DNA from: DAOQAU01 sp035354275
GTDB taxonomy: Bacteria; Cyanobacteriota; Vampirovibrionia; Gastranaerophilales; Gastranaerophilaceae
Length of the DNA: 21,277 nucleotides
Assembly (NCBI GenBank): GCA_035354275.1
Contig: DAOQAU010000028.1
Coordinates: 1 to 21,277, forward strand
Direction of reading: 5' to 3'
Shown: positions 7,561-15,310 of the stretch, one piece after another
Layout: each line of letters starts with the position of its first letter
Numbering within the stretch: position 1 is the first letter of the stretch
Notes under the pieces: generated by a model
What the model was told of the DNA's origin: nothing
Databases searched by the model: none
Seen by the model: the letters and a program-made list of their open reading frames with translations, nothing else
Position numbers and translations under genes: made by a program

Positions 7561-7755
7561 AAATTTGTAGTTGAGATAAAAGGTGAAAGTTTTAACTATT
7601 GAGGACACGGAATAATTCCAAAATATACAATTTTGAGAATTTTCCGTGTCCGGCCTTAAGAAGGTAAAAGCCAAGCATAACCTCGGTAAAAGGATAGCTT
7701 GGCTTTTACTGGACTATGGAGGTGCGAGAAAAATTTTTAATTTTTCCGCATCCTC
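7561..7755 (+). ncRNA. Three-hairpin repeated element, copy A (possible small RNA)
   Basis: A gene-free stretch with three successive hairpins. H1 is a 10-bp perfect stem GGACACGGAA/TTCCGTGTCC (7603-7612, 7642-7651). H2 is a 13-bp perfect stem GTAAAAGCCAAGC/GCTTGGCTTTTAC (7664-7676, 7697-7709). H3 is an imperfect stem GAGGTGCG.../...CGCATCCTC (7719-7755). The part from 7601 to ~7665 aligns with 21214-21277 at about 70% identity, and the AAATTTGT upstream sequence is also shared. Orientation is set by analogy with the second copy, which has a good plus-strand promoter; this copy's own -10 is poor. It could instead be an extragenic repeat, or act on the minus strand as 3'/5' UTR. No known RNA family was recognised. 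Confidence 0.45.
7664..7709. terminator. Possible bidirectional terminator hairpin (H2 of the element)
   Basis: A4-GCCAAGC, a 20-nt loop, then GCTTGGC-T4: perfect arms flanked by A and T tracts as in bidirectional intrinsic terminators. It lies ~50-100 nt beyond the stop of the minus-strand gene ending at 7761. The T tract is short, so efficiency is uncertain. Confidence 0.4.
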
Positions 7756-7760
7756 ATTTA

Positions 7761-10007
7761 CTATTTCTTTTCCTGTTTTGTCTTATATTGTTCAGAAAGT
7801 GATTTTTTACCGGTAAGCCTTGTCATAAAGTTATAATATCCTTTTAAGAAACCTGTTGCATTCTCTTTTTTCTTGTCAATTTCAATAAGCTCGTCTCTAG
7901 AATGAGACATTACAGGCATGCCCACAGATTTTCTTGTTAAAATTTCACCTATTGTTGTATTGGAAATTGTAATCCAAGTCATTCCAAGCAAAGAACTGTT
8001 GTACTGACTTCTAAAGGTACTATTAAATAAATCAATCAAAAGTGTTTGGTAGAAGAGTCTTGACATTTCTTGAACAAAACGTTCTTTAAATTTAAGTTTT
8101 GCGCCTTCTTTGTCTTCACCATTTGATTTAAGCATTACCATATTGTAATTATCTGCCATCAAGAACCACAAGGTTGCTGCAGTTGCAGAAGTTTTTGCAA
8201 GGTTTGAAAGATCGCTGTTTGAAATTCCGGAAACATTGCACTCATTAAAAGCTTTTGCAATATTATCATCCATGTAACTTTTGAATTTAATAGGGGTATA
8301 ATTTTTATCTTGGGCGGCTTTTCCTATAAATTCTATACTTTTTGAAAAAGCTTCAAGTTCTGTTATTTCTTTTAAGGGAGGTTTTTTACCCGAGACAGCA
8401 GCATATACTTTGTTTAAAAGTTTATATGGCAATGTTACAGCACCGTAGGCAAACTTAAACGGTGCAATTACAAAATCTACTAACGGCTTAGTTTTCTTTT
8501 TATGTTTAAACAGTTGTATGTATTCGATATCTCCGACCAAGGTTTTGTGTTTTGCCGCAATTTCCTGGTATTTGTTTGCAAGCGTATCATGCCCTACCTG
8601 CTTCAATTTTGAAACTATTTCATCAAAATCTTCGGCTTTGATTTTGTTATCAAAATTCATGGTAAGCTTTTCATAAACCTTTTTAAACGGCGCGAAAATT
8701 TGTTTATCAATAAATTTGCCTATTGTAATCTCGGGTTTTACTTTTATGCTTCTTATACCTTTTACAGCAAATCCTGCCGCAATAACAGCTAAACAAGCTT
8801 TAAATAAAGTATTGGGACTCAAAAGCGGTTCTTTTTGTTTATCCTGCTGAGTTTTTATAATGGCTTTAGGCTCTGTACTTTTTAAAGTTACTTTATCTTC
8901 CAGTCTGCCCATAAAGGCTTTGAATACTTCTCTGTTGTTTTGCGACTTGAAAAATACGTTTTTATAATCATGATTTTGGCTTATCTGTTCTTGAGATTTA
9001 GCTTGTTCTGCTGTTGAAGAATCTTTTCCATTTTTATTAATTTCTTTTGCTTTTTCTTTTGAAAGCCTTACTACATGCTTTCCGTTTACTATACGCGAAA
9101 TCGATTCGGTAAATAAGGTGGTTGCAAATGTCATAAGCATTACGGCAGACTTAGATTTGTTCATCTGCTTTTGAAGCGCACCGTATGTGATAAGCATTAT
9201 ATAAGCATTTAAAACTATTCTGCTTAATTCTTGCCTGAATCTTATTTTCTTTTCTTTATTAGCATCTTTTTTATTATCGTTACACATTCTTGAAAGGTTA
9301 TAAGCATCGTTTGCCAAGAATACTGCGGGAATTATTCCCGACACAATTCTGTTTAAAGCCCTTTCGTGTTTTGTATCATAATTTCCGGTTTTTTCATCAA
9401 ATATTTTTGAAATTTTCTTTACACTTTCAAGCGAAATTTCATCACTGTCTTTCCCTTTAAGTTTTTCAAAAGATTCAAAAATACCTTTTAAGGCATTTAC
9501 TTTTGATTCTACCTTTGAATTTTGTCTTATCTTTTTAAAAAACTCGGAAGAATAAGTTTTTTGCGCCCATTGTTTTGTAGGGCCAAACTTTCTTAACACA
9601 CCGACAACACCGTTTAAAATATCTTTAGGCAAGTGTTTTATCGGATAAATAGTACCATCAGCAATCAACTCCGGTATCGATTTTTCTTTAATAAGTAAAT
9701 TTTCGCCTTCAAGCTTTATTAATTTTTTTGCAACATTTGAATTTACAAGATGTTCATAGAGTTCTCTAATATTTTTCCCCACATGTTTATCGGTAAGCTG
9801 CAAAAGAGAATCAACCTCGGCAATGCTTACTTTGCGAAAAGGACCAATAAAAAGACCTTTAAATGATAAATTCTTGGAATTTGAATTAAAAGGTCTTTCT
9901 TCTTTATTATTAAATATTTTTTGAGACAATTTAGGGATAGAAATTTCTTCTCGGGCTCTGAACCTGCCCTTTGAAAAGCTATGTTCTGTTTTTAATTTTA
10001 TTTCCAT
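7761..10007 (-). CDS. Membrane-associated protein with internal duplication and LSFKG motif
   Basis: 748 residues, unrecognised. N-L-S-F-K-G lies at residues 46-51 after a basic N-terminus without a signal peptide. Hydrophobic stretches occur near 223-240, 264-280, 287-303, 404-416, 512-530, 611-620 and 674-688, separated by Lys-rich segments, so it probably binds or enters a membrane. Two ~90-residue modules (about 221-313 and 605-700) are similar to each other: FL..D.YN, KF/RF..QE.SR, N.S, T....TT, GE/ES..R, G..V recur in the same order. ATG at 10007 is chosen: AAAGGGG/AAAAGG lies just upstream, whereas the in-frame TTG at 10028 has no ribosome site. A promoter TTGCAA-17-GATAAT precedes it. 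Function unknown. Confidence 0.7.
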   Translation of the reverse strand: MEIKLKTEHSFSKGRFRAREEISIPKLSQKIFNNKEERPFNSNSKNLSFKGLFIGPFRKVSIAEVDSLLQLTDKHVGKNIRELYEHLVNSNVAKKLIKLEGENLLIKEKSIPELIADGTIYPIKHLPKDILNGVVGVLRKFGPTKQWAQKTYSSEFFKKIRQNSKVESKVNALKGIFESFEKLKGKDSDEISLESVKKISKIFDEKTGNYDTKHERALNRIVSGIIPAVFLANDAYNLSRMCNDNKKDANKEKKIRFRQELSRIVLNAYIMLITYGALQKQMNKSKSAVMLMTFATTLFTESISRIVNGKHVVRLSKEKAKEINKNGKDSSTAEQAKSQEQISQNHDYKNVFFKSQNNREVFKAFMGRLEDKVTLKSTEPKAIIKTQQDKQKEPLLSPNTLFKACLAVIAAGFAVKGIRSIKVKPEITIGKFIDKQIFAPFKKVYEKLTMNFDNKIKAEDFDEIVSKLKQVGHDTLANKYQEIAAKHKTLVGDIEYIQLFKHKKKTKPLVDFVIAPFKFAYGAVTLPYKLLNKVYAAVSGKKPPLKEITELEAFSKSIEFIGKAAQDKNYTPIKFKSYMDDNIAKAFNECNVSGISNSDLSNLAKTSATAATLWFLMADNYNMVMLKSNGEDKEGAKLKFKERFVQEMSRLFYQTLLIDLFNSTFRSQYNSSLLGMTWITISNTTIGEILTRKSVGMPVMSHSRDELIEIDKKKENATGFLKGYYNFMTRLTGKKSLSEQYKTKQEKK

Positions 10008-10052
10008 AACCCCTTTAACCTTTTGCAAGATTAATTTATCCCACTTCGAAAA

Positions 10053-10081
10053 ATTATCTTACATGCTTTATCTTTTTGCAA
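10053..10081 (-). promoter_or_regulatory. Promoter of the 748-residue protein gene
   Basis: Minus strand TTGCAA (10076-10081), 17-bp spacer, GATAAT (10053-10058, 5 of 6). The expected start near 10046 gives a ~39-nt leader to the ATG at 10007. Confidence 0.5.
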
Positions 10082-10174
10082 TAGTACAAAATTAATATCT
10101 TTACTTATTTTAATATTAATTCTGAAACTTGCCTTCATATCTAGTAAGTACCCTAAAAAAATAAATTGCTGATT

Positions 10175-10234
10175 TGTGACATTTTTGTTACAACCGCTTA
10201 ACTTTCGACGATTTTGGTAACAAAATGTTTCACA
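10175..10234. promoter_or_regulatory. Hyphenated dyad (operator candidate) upstream of rpiB
   Basis: Left arm TGTGACATTTTTGTTAC (10175-10191) and right arm GTAACAAAATGTTTCACA (10217-10234) are inverted copies with one gap and few mismatches, separated by 25 bp. The TGTGA/TCACA ends resemble CRP-family half sites. The right arm overlaps the candidate rpiB -35. It sits between two divergent genes, upstream of the likely start points, so a DNA-binding site is more likely than an RNA hairpin. Confidence 0.5.
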
Positions 10235-10265
10235 ATTTTTAAAATAAGCATTATACATGTATAAT
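10229..10265 (+). promoter_or_regulatory. Promoter region of the rpiB-rsfS operon
   Basis: TTCACA (10229-10234, 5 of 6), 17 bp, TATACA (10252-10257); a perfect TATAAT also lies at 10260-10265 without a clear -35. Either gives a short leader to the GTG at 10294, which has AAGGA 7 nt upstream. Confidence 0.5.
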
Positions 10266-10293
10266 ATTTAAGACAGTTTTAAAAAGGAAAAAT

Positions 10294-10731
10294 GTGAAAA
10301 AACTTAAAATAGCAATAGGCGCAGACCATGGCGGGTTTGAACTTAAAGAAAAAATAGCTTTAATGCTTAAATCACAAGGATACGAAATTGAAGATTTCGG
10401 TACATTTAATTCGGATTCTTGCGATTATCCTCCGATTGCAAAAAAAGTTGCAAAAGAAGTTGCCTCAGGTAATTTTGCCAGAGGAATTTTAATTTGCGGA
10501 ACCGGCATAGGAATGTCAATTACCGCAAATAAAATTAAAGGAATAAGAGCATCACTTTGTCATGACAAGTTTAGCGCGCAGATGTCAAGAGCGCATAATG
10601 ATGCTAATGTACTTTGCATGGGGCAGAGGGTTATTAAAGAAGATTTGGCACTGGAGATACTTAATATTTGGCTGAATACGGATTTTGAAGGTGGAAGACA
10701 CAAAAAAAGAATAGACATTATTGAGGATTAG
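10294..10731 (+). CDS. rpiB: Ribose-5-phosphate isomerase B
   Basis: Interconverts ribose-5-phosphate and ribulose-5-phosphate in the pentose phosphate pathway; cytoplasmic. 145 residues, the usual length. RpiB/LacAB hallmarks: IAIGADHGGFELKEKI at the N-terminus, DYPPIAKKVA, the catalytic loop GILICGTGIGMSITANK containing the active-site Cys, RASLCHDKFSAQMSRAHNDANVLCMGQR, and a C-terminal GGRHKKRID phosphate-binding segment. The start is GTG with AAGGA 7 nt upstream; the overlapping ATG one step earlier runs directly into TGA. The stop TAG is followed immediately by the ATG of rsfS. Confidence 0.95.
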   Translation: MKKLKIAIGADHGGFELKEKIALMLKSQGYEIEDFGTFNSDSCDYPPIAKKVAKEVASGNFARGILICGTGIGMSITANKIKGIRASLCHDKFSAQMSRAHNDANVLCMGQRVIKEDLALEILNIWLNTDFEGGRHKKRIDIIED

Positions 10732-11127
10732 ATGGACAAGATTGATTCACAAATGCTTGCAAGCATTATTGCGCGTATTTTAGACGACAAACTGGCAAAA
10801 GACATTTCTATACTAAACATAAGCAATGTTTCTGTTATGGCAGATTATTTTGTAATCTGCTCTGCAGATACTTCAACACAGGTAAGAGCACTTTCTTCTT
10901 ACGTCAGAGAAAAGATTAAAATGTTATTTGAGCGAATCCCTTCAGGCGAAGAAAACGACTTGAAAAATCGCTGGAATTTGTTGGATTACGGCGATGTTGT
11001 CGTTCATGTCCTCCATAGAGAAGAACGTGAAACTTATGCTATAGAAAAATTTTGGAGTCATGCTCTAAAAATGCCCGAAGAACAATGGAAAGAACTCTCG
11101 GCTGACTTCTCGGAATATACAAGGTGA
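10732..11127 (+). CDS. rsfS: Ribosomal silencing factor RsfS (Iojap family)
   Basis: Binds ribosomal protein L14 of the 50S subunit and blocks subunit joining, lowering translation when nutrients are scarce (family knowledge). 131 residues. Family features: LDDKLAKDISILNISNVSVMADYFVICSA, STQVRALSSYVREKI, WNLLDYGDVVVHVLHREERETYAIEKFW. Its Shine-Dalgarno GAGG lies in the last codons of rpiB and there is no gap between the genes, so the two are cotranscribed and probably coupled. The common neighbour nadD is absent. The stop is 4 nt before the fucosyltransferase ATG. Confidence 0.93.
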   Translation: MDKIDSQMLASIIARILDDKLAKDISILNISNVSVMADYFVICSADTSTQVRALSSYVREKIKMLFERIPSGEENDLKNRWNLLDYGDVVVHVLHREERETYAIEKFWSHALKMPEEQWKELSADFSEYTR

Positions 11128-11131
11128 TTTT

Positions 11132-12004
11132 ATGAAAAGAAATATTGTAAAATTTAACGGCGGGTTGGGAAACCAAATGTTTCAATGGGCTTTTGCGCGT
11201 GCATTGGAAAAAATTACCGGTATGCCTTCTTTTATGGATATGACTTATTTTTCAAGAACTTATGCAAGACCTTACGAACTTGATATTTTTGCTGCCGAAA
11301 TCAAGAAAATAAAGGGCTTTTTCTCTGAACTAATGCTGGAAACACTTTGGAAACTGCGCAGGGAATTTGATAAAAAAAGTTTTTTAGGAACTTATTTATA
11401 CGAAGAACCTCATTTCGGTTTTGACAAAAATGTTTTTAAAATAGGAAAAAGTGCCTTTATTCACGGCTTTTTCCAAAGCGAAAAGTATTTTAAGAAAATC
11501 GAAAAACAAATTAGAAAAGATTTTACGTTTAAATCAGAGCCTGATTTTCAAAATCAAGATTTTTTAGAGAAAATCAATGCATCAAACTCGATTTCTCTTC
11601 ACATAAGAAGAGGAGATTACGTACAAAAGAAAAAATATCAAAAACTTTACGCCTCTTGCTCTTTAGAATATTACAAAAGAGGGGTGGAATATATAGCACA
11701 AAAATTTGAAAATCCGACGCTTTTTATATTTTCTGATGATATTGACTGGGCAAAAGAAAATTTAAAACTGCCTTATAAAAATTACTTTGTTGCCCATAAT
11801 CTCGAGGCAAAAAGTTTTGAAGATATGCGGCTAATGAGTGCCTGTAAACACAATATTATAGCAAACAGTTCCTTTTCATGGTGGGGGGCATGGCTCAACC
11901 AAAACCCTGAAAAAATTGTAATTGCACCTCAAAAGTGGTTTAATGACGAAAGCATAAACCAGTCGGATATAATCCCTGAAAATTGGATTAAATTGGGAAA
12001 TTAA
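11132..12004 (+). CDS. Alpha-1,2-fucosyltransferase (GT11)
   Basis: Transfers fucose from GDP-fucose to galactose or a related sugar on surface glycans. 290 residues with the GT11 signatures in order: GGLGNQMFQWAFARALE (10-26), SLHIRRGDYV (155-164, donor-binding HxRRxDY), IFSDDIDWAKENL (199-211) and NSSFSWWGAWLN (245-256). No membrane anchor; it is probably cytoplasmic, using lipid-linked acceptors. AAGGTG at the end of rsfS serves as its ribosome site, so it extends the rpiB-rsfS operon. GDP-fucose synthesis genes (gmd, fcl) are not in the window. The exact acceptor is unknown. Confidence 0.92.
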   Translation: MKRNIVKFNGGLGNQMFQWAFARALEKITGMPSFMDMTYFSRTYARPYELDIFAAEIKKIKGFFSELMLETLWKLRREFDKKSFLGTYLYEEPHFGFDKNVFKIGKSAFIHGFFQSEKYFKKIEKQIRKDFTFKSEPDFQNQDFLEKINASNSISLHIRRGDYVQKKKYQKLYASCSLEYYKRGVEYIAQKFENPTLFIFSDDIDWAKENLKLPYKNYFVAHNLEAKSFEDMRLMSACKHNIIANSSFSWWGAWLNQNPEKIVIAPQKWFNDESINQSDIIPENWIKLGN

Positions 12005-12008
12005 ACTT

Positions 12009-12350
12009 TTATTTATAAATAGCTAAATTGAAAAAATCAAAGGTATGATTTTTCATTGCCTCTAAAACAGTTTGAGCACTGCGTACAAGTTTTTTTACCC
12101 CGAAATTTTTCGGATTAATCATTACCGCATCATACTTTTGGTAATCAAAAGGTAAATATCTTTTTACTTTTAATGCCGTATCCTGTATCGCATACAAAAC
12201 TACAGATTTTTTACCTATAGATTGGGGAAGGCTTAATAAAGAATCATCCTTTTTAAATACATCTTTGAGCATTTTAGTTATTTCTTCATGCTGTTTTTGT
12301 GTACCACGAATTAATATTCCGCCGGTAAAACTTACATTGTTAATTTTCAT
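12009..12350 (-). CDS. Small hypothetical protein with N-terminal VSFTG motif
   Basis: 113 residues, no family recognised. It begins MKINNVSFTGG, a clear example of the window's recurrent motif, placed within the first ten residues. The rest looks like a compact alpha/beta domain (EEITKMLKDVF, SVVLYAIQDTALKVKRYL, DAVMINPKNFGVKKLVRSAQTVLEAM). No signal peptide or membrane helix. AAGGA 8 nt before the ATG supports the start. It converges on the fucosyltransferase gene with 4 nt between stops. Confidence 0.7.
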   Translation of the reverse strand: MKINNVSFTGGILIRGTQKQHEEITKMLKDVFKKDDSLLSLPQSIGKKSVVLYAIQDTALKVKRYLPFDYQKYDAVMINPKNFGVKKLVRSAQTVLEAMKNHTFDFFNLAIYK

Positions 12351-12462
12351 ATTCTAAATCCTTTTTTGTAGTTCACTTTTATATCAAGTTAAAACAAAAA
12401 AAATTTTGCTATTTAAAATATTAAGTATTAATAAATAGTTACATTTAGAAAAATATTCTTGA

Positions 12463-12468
12463 TATAAT
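12463..12468 (+). promoter_or_regulatory. -10 box for the GT2-GT8 operon
   Basis: A perfect TATAAT about 30 bp before the GT2 ATG, with a weak TTACAT 18 bp upstream. The leader contains GGAGG 7 nt before the start. Confidence 0.45.
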
Positions 12469-12498
12469 TATTGAAGTATTTTTTAACCGGAGGCTAAA

Positions 12499-13278
12499 AT
12501 GGCAAAGATTTCTGTTGTAATAAACACCCTAAACGCCCAAAGACTCTTAAAAGAGTGTTTGGAAAGTGTAAAAGACGCTTACGAAATTGTGATTTGTGAC
12601 ATGTACTCGGAAGACAAAACCATTGAAATAGCAAAAGAATACAACTGCAAAATTGTTTACCATGAAAGAACGGGAATCGTAGAACCTGCAAGAAACTGGG
12701 CAATGGAACAAGCCACGGGTGATTGGATTTTAATTTTAGATGCCGACGAAATTGTCAGACCCGAACTTTGGGAATATCTGAAAAAATATGCGGATAACCC
12801 TAAACCGAGCCACTTTGCTTGCTACCTTTCCAGAGAAACCGCAATGGACGGCAAAATTCTTAAATCATGGTTTCAAAAAGGGGTCAAAAGGTTCTGGAAA
12901 AAAGGAATTTGTACTTATACAGATGCTATTCATCAGATGCCAATCACGCACGAAGGCAAAGACTTTTGGATAGTTGGCAAAAATTTAACCATGATTCACT
13001 ATCACATGCCTTCTATAAGCTCATTTAACGAAAAAATAGACAGATACACGGATTTTGAGCTCAAAAGGTTTGAAGAAAACGATAAAAAATTCTCCCCGTT
13101 TAAGCTTTATACCCGTTCCTGTTTTGAATTTTTTAAATTTTACATCCTAAAAGGCGGGATTTTTGACGGAATACACGGGTTTATTTTTGCAAAAATGCAG
13201 GCATATTATAAATTTATCCAGTGGGCAAAACTTTATGAAAAAGAATTTAAAGAAAAAAATAAGGATTTGTTATATTAA
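12499..13278 (+). CDS. Family 2 glycosyltransferase (WaaE/KdtX-like)
   Basis: 259 residues. A GT-A fold glycosyltransferase: SVVINTLNAQRLLKECLESV at the N-terminus, EIVICDMYSEDKT, ARNWAMEQATGDWILILDADEIV with the metal-binding D-A-D (81-83), then a C-terminal half typical of the LPS-core WaaE group. It lacks transmembrane helices. Probably adds a sugar to lipopolysaccharide or another surface glycan; donor and acceptor unknown. GGAGG 7 nt before the ATG supports the start. The GT8 gene starts two bases after the stop. Confidence 0.88.
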   Translation: MAKISVVINTLNAQRLLKECLESVKDAYEIVICDMYSEDKTIEIAKEYNCKIVYHERTGIVEPARNWAMEQATGDWILILDADEIVRPELWEYLKKYADNPKPSHFACYLSRETAMDGKILKSWFQKGVKRFWKKGICTYTDAIHQMPITHEGKDFWIVGKNLTMIHYHMPSISSFNEKIDRYTDFELKRFEENDKKFSPFKLYTRSCFEFFKFYILKGGIFDGIHGFIFAKMQAYYKFIQWAKLYEKEFKEKNKDLLY

Positions 13279-13280
13279 TT

Positions 13281-14201
13281 ATGGAAAAAATTCAAATTGC
13301 ACTGACTTACGACGATAATTACGCACAGCACAGCGTGGTTTTGATTGCTTCAATTCTTGAAAACAAAACGGGAAATGAAGAAATTATTTTTCACATTCTT
13401 GACGGCGGCTTAAGCGATAATTCAAAAAAAATACTTCAAGACATTCAAGGCTGCGAAATTAAAATTCATCAAGTCGATAAAAAACAATTCGAAGGATATG
13501 TTAAATCAGATTATTATCCTGTAAGCATGCTCTGGACAATGATTTTACCTGATATAATCAAGGTAGAAAAACTTATTTATCTGGATAGTGACATGGTAGT
13601 AAATTCCTCCCTGAAAGAACTTTGGGAAACAGATTTAAGCGATAACTACGTTGCAGCAGTCGAGGATGCCAACGGCAAAAAATATGCAAAAAGGTACGGA
13701 CTTAAAGATTCAAAGTTTTTTAACACAGGCACTATGCTCATAAATTGCAAAAAATGGCTTGAAGACAACATCCCCCAAAAAGCAGTTGAAATTGCAATGA
13801 AAAATACAGGATCAAGGTGGGGCTACGATCAAACAGTCTTAAACCAGCTTTTTGAAGGCAAAGTTAAATTTTTGGATTTAAAATGGAACTTACAATACTT
13901 TCCGATTAATGTTTGGGCAACTTACGACGACAAACAAGAATATAAAAATGCAATTAAAAACCCTTTAATTATTCACTATGTCGGAGATTACAAACCCTGG
14001 AAAAAAGGTTTAGGCTGCTTTAATCCTAAACAGCAGGATTATTTTAAATATCATAAAATTACGCCATATGCTTTTACAGATTATAACAAATGGTTTCGAC
14101 AAGACAAATTACTGTCATACAAAGGTTTAGCCGCTTTTATAAAAAGATATCCGCTGTTTTTCCTTAAAAAACAGTTTTGGAAAAATATGTTTAGTATTTA
14201 G
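13281..14201 (+). CDS. Family 8 glycosyltransferase (LgtC/RfaI-like)
   Basis: 306 residues. Retaining GT8 hallmarks: IALTYDDNYAQHSVVLIASI, VEKLIYLDSDMVVN with the D-S-D metal site (102-104), FFNTGTMLINCKKW, GYDQTVLNQLF, and IHYVGDYKPWKKG near the C-terminus. The last ~50 residues are basic and aromatic, suited to membrane association. Likely adds a hexose (galactose or glucose) to a surface glycan, together with the preceding GT2. Two bases separate the genes; AAGGA lies ~15 nt upstream, so reinitiation is likely. Confidence 0.9.
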   Translation: MEKIQIALTYDDNYAQHSVVLIASILENKTGNEEIIFHILDGGLSDNSKKILQDIQGCEIKIHQVDKKQFEGYVKSDYYPVSMLWTMILPDIIKVEKLIYLDSDMVVNSSLKELWETDLSDNYVAAVEDANGKKYAKRYGLKDSKFFNTGTMLINCKKWLEDNIPQKAVEIAMKNTGSRWGYDQTVLNQLFEGKVKFLDLKWNLQYFPINVWATYDDKQEYKNAIKNPLIIHYVGDYKPWKKGLGCFNPKQQDYFKYHKITPYAFTDYNKWFRQDKLLSYKGLAAFIKRYPLFFLKKQFWKNMFSI

Positions 14202-14219
14202 TTACAAATTCTTAATTAC

Positions 14220-14248
14220 TTTACTTAAAGCAAAACATGAGGTAAAAT
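14220..14248 (+). promoter_or_regulatory. Promoter with -10 ending 6 nt before the ATG (leaderless candidate)
   Basis: TTTACT (14220-14225), 17-bp spacer, TAAAAT (14243-14248), then six bases and the ATG at 14255. The only GAGG (14239-14242) is 12 nt away and lies in the spacer, upstream of the predicted RNA start. Confidence 0.5.
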
Positions 14249-14254
14249 CAAAAA

Positions 14255-15310
14255 ATGGATAGAGTAGAGCTTGAAGAAAAAATAAAAGAAGCCATAGTTG
14301 AACTTGCAAAAGAGCCTGAAAAGGTTGAACATTACCATAAGCTTGCTAATTTGTATGCAATGGAAAAAAATTATGACAAAATAATTTCCGTGTATGAAGG
14401 GCTTTTGAATGTTAATCCCAACGACACCGATGCTTTGATGAATTTAGGAAGTTTGGCTTTTTACAGGAAAAATTATGAAAAAGCGATTGAATATTATTTA
14501 AAAGTTCTAGACATCAAACCAAACGATTACATTTTATATTTTAATATAGGCAACGTTCATGCCGAACTTAAAAACTTTAGCAAAGCACTTTATTTTTATA
14601 ACAGGGCTCTTGATTACAACCCTTCAAATCCTGAAATTTACAACGTAATGGGACTTTTATTCCATGATTTTGAAGACTTTGTCGAAGCCAAAATCTATTA
14701 TGAAAAAGCTCTTTCTTTGGATCCAAACAGTATAAATGCCCATATAGATTTAGGAAATATTTACTTCAAAGAGTCCGAATACGAAAAAGCGATGGAACAT
14801 TATAAAAAAGTTTTGGAACTTTCACCTAATGACAAAACTGTTGTAATTTGTGTTGCAAATATTCTTGTGGCGACAAAAAATAAAAAAGAAGCTTTCAAAT
14901 ATTTTGATAAGGCTCTCAAAATGGATGAAAACAACTATAAGACTTATGTTTGTATGGCTATTGCTTATTCTGAATTCATGGAATATGATAAAGCCGAAGA
15001 AATATATAAACTGCTTATTGAAAAATATCCGAAAAACATCAACCCGCATATTTTATTGGGTAATTTATATTCAAATATAAAAAAACATGATAAAGCCCTA
15101 AACCAATACCAAAAAGCTCTTGAAATCGATCCTAGCAAAGCATCTGTTCATATGCTTATTGCAAACACATACTACATCAAACAAAATATTGAAGAAGCCC
15201 TAACTTCATATAGAAAAGCGATTAGATTTGAGCCGGACAACGATGAATACAAGTTGGTTTATATCCAAATTTTAGACGAATATATTAGCAAGAAAGAAGA
15301 AAACAAATGA
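14255..15310 (+). CDS. Tetratricopeptide repeat protein (about nine TPRs)
   Basis: 351 residues made almost entirely of nine consecutive 34-residue TPR units with regular spacing (for example ALMNLGSLAFYRKNYEKAIE, YFNIGNVHAELKNFSKALYF, AHIDLGNIYFKESEYEKAME). No signal peptide, so probably a cytoplasmic scaffold. It overlaps the next gene by 4 nt (ATGA), so the two products are likely made together and may interact. The position after two glycosyltransferases hints at envelope or glycan assembly, but that is inference. A TAAAAT box ends six bases before the ATG. Confidence 0.9.
   Translation: MDRVELEEKIKEAIVELAKEPEKVEHYHKLANLYAMEKNYDKIISVYEGLLNVNPNDTDALMNLGSLAFYRKNYEKAIEYYLKVLDIKPNDYILYFNIGNVHAELKNFSKALYFYNRALDYNPSNPEIYNVMGLLFHDFEDFVEAKIYYEKALSLDPNSINAHIDLGNIYFKESEYEKAMEHYKKVLELSPNDKTVVICVANILVATKNKKEAFKYFDKALKMDENNYKTYVCMAIAYSEFMEYDKAEEIYKLLIEKYPKNINPHILLGNLYSNIKKHDKALNQYQKALEIDPSKASVHMLIANTYYIKQNIEEALTSYRKAIRFEPDNDEYKLVYIQILDEYISKKEENK

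Noticed and set aside
10031..10258. 75-residue minus-strand frame upstream of the 748-residue protein
   Set aside because: It covers the promoter and the dyad, has no ribosome site and no recognisable features.
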